Assembly: GCA_964488675.1 (NCBI GenBank) | Contig: CAZAWA010000089.1 | Span: forward strand, 1-8,045 | Length of the DNA stretch: 8,045 nt | Reading direction: 5' to 3' | DNA from: QZKY01 sp964488675 | GTDB lineage: Bacteria; Pseudomonadota; Gammaproteobacteria; Burkholderiales; Burkholderiaceae_D | Part shown: in pieces, positions 6,114 to 8,045 of the stretch | Numbering within the stretch: position 1 is the first letter of the stretch | Layout: each line of letters opens with the position of its first letter | The notes under the pieces: generated by a model | Databases searched by the model: none | What the model was told of the DNA's origin: nothing | Seen by the model: the letters and a program-made list of their open reading frames with translations, nothing else | Position numbers and translations under genes: made by a program

Positions 6114-6680
6114 ATGCCCATCCCTGATCTGAATTTATCCAACCATTTCCTGATCGCGATGCCATCCATGCTCGACCCTGTTTTCGGCGGCGCGGTCGTG
6201 TATCTCTGCGAGCACAATGAGCGCGGCGCACTCGGCATGGTGATCAACAAGCCGACCGACATCACGATGAGCGACCTCTTTTCCCGCCTTGACCTCCAGG
6301 CGGAAATCGCACCCTTCGCCGAAAATCCGGTCATGTTCGGCGGCCCGGTTCAGGACGATCGTGGCTTCGTGCTCCACTCGCCACTGGGGCAGTTTTCATC
6401 GATGCTGAAGGTAACCGACGACATCGCCTTCACGACATCAAGAGATGTACTCGAAGCGGTTGCTTCCGGGCGCGGACCCCATCGCTTGCTGGTCAGCATC
6501 GGCTATTCGGGCTGGGGCGCCGGACAACTGGAGGAAGAAATCGGCCAGAACGGCTGGCTGACGGTTGCAGCCGATCCAGCCGTCATTTTCGATCTGCCCG
6601 TCAACGAGCGCTATACGGCCGCCATCAAACTGCTGGGAATCAACCCCGCCATGCTCGCTGCGGGAGCGGGGCATGCGTAA
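6114..6680 (+). CDS. yqgE: YqgE/AlgH family protein (UPF0301)
   Basis: A soluble, widely conserved family of unsettled biochemical role; AlgH of Pseudomonas aeruginosa was named for an effect on alginate genes. The 188-residue product agrees with E. coli YqgE (187) from end to end. Seen: LSNHFLIAMPSMLDPVFGGAVVYLCEHN at the N-terminus, GALGMVINKPTD (residues 38-49), VMFGGPVQDDRGFVLHS (about 73-89), the family hallmark TTSRDVLEAVASG, then IGYSGWGAGQLEEEI and a C-terminal AGHA ending identical to E. coli. No signal peptide is present. The ATG at 6114 lacks a Shine-Dalgarno, and the ATG at 6106 is out of frame. ruvX follows; the yqgE-ruvX pairing is conserved across Proteobacteria and usually reflects one operon. 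Confidence 0.94.
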   Translation: MPIPDLNLSNHFLIAMPSMLDPVFGGAVVYLCEHNERGALGMVINKPTDITMSDLFSRLDLQAEIAPFAENPVMFGGPVQDDRGFVLHSPLGQFSSMLKVTDDIAFTTSRDVLEAVASGRGPHRLLVSIGYSGWGAGQLEEEIGQNGWLTVAADPAVIFDLPVNERYTAAIKLLGINPAMLAAGAGHA

Positions 6681-6714
6681 ATTCCCGCTGCGCCTGGCTA
6701 GAGTGGTGGCGTGA
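6673..6714 (+). other. 13-codon ORF bridging yqgE and ruvX (possible coupling mini-cistron)
   Basis: ATG at 6673 overlaps the yqgE stop (ATGCGTAA) and reads MRKFPLRLARVVA before TGA at 6712-6714, which overlaps the first ruvX GTG as GTGA. GGAG at 6662-6665 is 7 nt before the ATG. The peptide is basic and unlike anything I recognise. It may carry ribosomes from yqgE to ruvX, be the shifted remnant of a longer ruvX N-terminus, or be chance. Confidence 0.2.
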
Positions 6715-7106
6715 AGGAGGAGGTGGTGCTGGCATTTGACTTCGGGTTGAAGCGCATTGGCGTCGCCGTTGGCAACACGCTCCTGAAGCAGGCGCAACCG
6801 CTCACCATCATCCGCGCAGAAAGCAACGATGCCCGATTTTCCGCACTGGGCGCGCTGATTGAAGAATGGAAGCCGGGGCGGTGCATCGTCGGCCTCCCCC
6901 TCCACCCTGACGGCGCCGAACACGAGATGACCGCCCGTTGCCGCCGCTTTGCGAACCAGTTGCATGGCCGCTTCGGGGTTGATACAGTGCTGGTGGATGA
7001 AAGATATTCTTCAGCAGTTCTGACCGAGAAACGCGGCGAGGCCATCGACGATCAGTCCGCCGCCCTAATCCTCCAACAATATTTCAATGAAAAAAAACTC
7101 CCCTGA
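6711..7106 (+). CDS. ruvX: RuvX/YqgF, putative pre-16S rRNA nuclease (RNase H fold)
   Basis: YqgF is an essential RNase H-like nuclease in E. coli, linked to trimming of the 5' end of pre-16S rRNA; the older name reflects a proposed Holliday junction resolvase role. From the GTG at 6711 the product is 131 residues (E. coli 138). The acidic sites are kept: Asp10 in LAFDFGLKRIGVAVG, Glu97 in VDERYSS and Asp113 in IDDQSAALILQQYF. VGLPLHPDG (60-68) is the second conserved strand. The loop between VDERYSS and IDDQSA is shorter than in E. coli. The start is uncertain: GTG codons at 6711, 6723 and 6726 are in frame, and the best Shine-Dalgarno lies after the first. I give 6711 as the outer limit because E. 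coli YqgF has a few residues before LAFDFG. The 3' end overlaps pyrR by 20 bp. Confidence 0.93.
   Translation: MKEEVVLAFDFGLKRIGVAVGNTLLKQAQPLTIIRAESNDARFSALGALIEEWKPGRCIVGLPLHPDGAEHEMTARCRRFANQLHGRFGVDTVLVDERYSSAVLTEKRGEAIDDQSAALILQQYFNEKKLP
6714..6720 (+). promoter_or_regulatory. Perfect Shine-Dalgarno inside the first codons of ruvX
   Basis: AAGGAGG is a full match to the 16S anti-Shine-Dalgarno and ends 5 nt before the GTG at 6726 and 2 nt before the one at 6723. It favours 6726 as the real start (126 residues, beginning MLAFDFG), although the same bases encode KEE if translation starts at 6711. Confidence 0.55.
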
Positions 7107-7599
7107 ACTTGATGCGGAAGCGCTGTACAAAACGCTTGCTGCACAAATCAAGACGGCGCTGAAATCCATGACCGGCATCGCCATTGTCGGCATTCATTCC
7201 GGCGGCGCCTGGCTGGCAGAACGACTGGCGGCCGACCTGGGGCTGGAGGATCGTCTGGGCTTTGTGGATCCATCCTTTTATCGCGACGATTATGCCGAGC
7301 GGGGATTGCGGCCCGATGTCAAACCCTCTCAGATTCCATTCGAAGTAAGCGGCGCAACCATCCTGCTGGTGGACGATGTGCTGTATACCGGACGAACCAC
7401 CCGCGCAGCAATCAATGAGCTATTTGACTACGGGCGGCCAGAAAAAATCATGCTGGCCGCGCTGGTCGATCGTGGTGAGCGCGAACTGCCAATTGCCGCC
7501 GATTTCGTTGCGCAACACGCGTCGGTCAAGGCCAGCCAGTCCATCGTCCTGCATCGGGCCAGCGATGGTAAATTCTCCCTGACGGTGGAACATGCGTAA
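7087..7599 (+). CDS. pyrR: PyrR family pyrimidine operon regulator / uracil phosphoribosyltransferase
   Basis: PyrR has a type I phosphoribosyltransferase fold. In Bacillus it binds pyr mRNA in response to UMP and also makes UMP from uracil and PRPP; in Pseudomonas a homologue next to pyrB has been linked to pyrimidine control. The product is 170 residues, near the family's usual length. Seen: GIHSGGAWLAERLAADLGL (35-53), the region where Bacillus PyrR has TRG; the PRPP loop VDDVLYTGRTTRAA (95-108); and the PyrR-specific LVDRGERELPIAADFV (126-141). The ATG lies within ruvX (20-bp overlap) and has no Shine-Dalgarno, so translation probably depends on coupling. RNA binding cannot be judged from sequence alone. 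The 3' end overlaps pyrB by 8 bp. Confidence 0.94.
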   Translation: MKKNSPELDAEALYKTLAAQIKTALKSMTGIAIVGIHSGGAWLAERLAADLGLEDRLGFVDPSFYRDDYAERGLRPDVKPSQIPFEVSGATILLVDDVLYTGRTTRAAINELFDYGRPEKIMLAALVDRGERELPIAADFVAQHASVKASQSIVLHRASDGKFSLTVEHA

Positions 7600-8045
7600 T
7601 CCCCAACTCAACTCGCACGGCGAACTGCAGCACCTGCTGACCATAGAGGGCCTGCCCAGAGAGGTTCTGACCCACATCCTCGACACGGCGGCTTCATTCG
7701 TGAATGTCTCCGATCGCGAAGTGAAGAAAGTGCCACTGATGCGCGGAAAAAGTGTGTTCAACCTGTTTTTCGAGAACTCCACCCGCACCCGCACCACTTT
7801 TGAAATCGCCGCCAAACGCCTGTCAGCGGATGTCATCAACCTGAACATCTCGGCGTCCAGCGCCAGCAAGGGCGAATCGCTGCTCGACACGATTGACAAT
7901 CTGACCGCAATGCATGCCGACATGTTTGTGGTGCGCCATTCGCAGTCCGGCGCACCCTTTCTGATTGCCAAGCACCTGCTCGATACCGGACAACGTCATG
8001 TGCGCGTAGTCAATGCCGGCGACGGTCGCCATGCGCACCCAACGC
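7592..8045 (+). CDS. pyrB: Aspartate carbamoyltransferase catalytic chain, 5' part (runs off window)
   Basis: Catalyses the first committed step of pyrimidine synthesis, joining carbamoyl phosphate and aspartate. The frame is open from ATG 7592 to the end of the window, giving 151 residues of an expected ~310-340. Seen: the carbamoyl-phosphate motif STRTRTTFE (63-71), the SSASKGES loop (89-96) with Lys93, VVRHSQSGAP (113-122), and NAGDGRHAHPT (141-151), which is followed by Gln in the family. KKVPLMRGKSV and GDGRHAHPT are closer to the Pseudomonas-type enzyme than to the E. coli catalytic chain. That type is known to assemble with an inactive dihydroorotase-like subunit, so a pyrC-like gene is expected next. 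The start overlaps the pyrR stop as ATGCGTAA. GGTGGA about 5 nt upstream can serve as a ribosome binding site. Confidence 0.97.
   Translation, partial: MRNPQLNSHGELQHLLTIEGLPREVLTHILDTAASFVNVSDREVKKVPLMRGKSVFNLFFENSTRTRTTFEIAAKRLSADVINLNISASSASKGESLLDTIDNLTAMHADMFVVRHSQSGAPFLIAKHLLDTGQRHVRVVNAGDGRHAHPT

Noticed and set aside
6106..6132. Eight-codon ORF starting at ATG 6106, overlapping the yqgE start
   Set aside because: No ribosome binding site, no repeated regulatory codons, and overlap by chance is easy at this length.
1..8045. Mobile element, CRISPR, defence system, tRNA or rRNA
   Set aside because: Looked for along both strands; no transposase, direct-repeat array, tRNA-like fold or phage-like gene was seen, and nearly all the DNA is accounted for by conserved genes.

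Overview
The window is one continuous stretch of bacterial chromosome. Every recognisable gene lies on the + strand. It is gene-dense, moderately GC-rich, and carries eleven genes (two cut by the window edges) with short or negative spacing. The proteins and their order (rpsA-ihfB-lapA-lapB, then an acyl-CoA ligase, a ComEA-like helix-hairpin-helix protein, cysM, and yqgE-ruvX-pyrR-pyrB) suggest a betaproteobacterium, perhaps Nitrosomonadales or Rhodocyclales. That placement is my inference from protein likeness and gene order; no rRNA gene is present to confirm it.

Layout. (1) 1-1356: the 3' part of rpsA (ribosomal protein S1, end of domain 3 through domain 6) and ihfB, closed by a textbook intrinsic terminator with a C(UUCG)G tetraloop at 1395-1422. 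(2) 1471-3002: lapA and lapB, inner-membrane proteins that in E. coli control LpxC turnover and so lipopolysaccharide synthesis. (3) 3022-5083: an AlkK-like fatty-acid:CoA ligase, followed 4 bp later by a small exported helix-hairpin-helix protein starting at GTG. (4) 5101-6003: cysM, cysteine synthase B. (5) 6004-6113: a 110-bp gap with nested inverted repeats. (6) 6114-8045: a tightly packed group, yqgE (AlgH family), ruvX/yqgF, pyrR and the 5' part of pyrB. ruvX and pyrR overlap by 20 bp and pyrR and pyrB by 8 bp.

How they fit together: the left block serves translation and nucleoid structure, the middle block joins envelope lipid control to acyl-CoA formation, and the right block is a pyrimidine and housekeeping operon of a kind common in Proteobacteria. 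The pyrB sequence resembles the Pseudomonas-type enzyme that works with an inactive dihydroorotase-like subunit, so a pyrC-like gene may follow beyond the window.

I found no mobile element, CRISPR array, tRNA, rRNA, phage gene or defence gene, and no convincing undescribed system. The points most worth a second look are small: the yqgE-ruvX junction (a 13-codon ORF and an uncertain ruvX start), the structured gap before yqgE, an acyl-CoA ligase placed directly behind lapB, and a pyrR with no room for a classical attenuator next to it.
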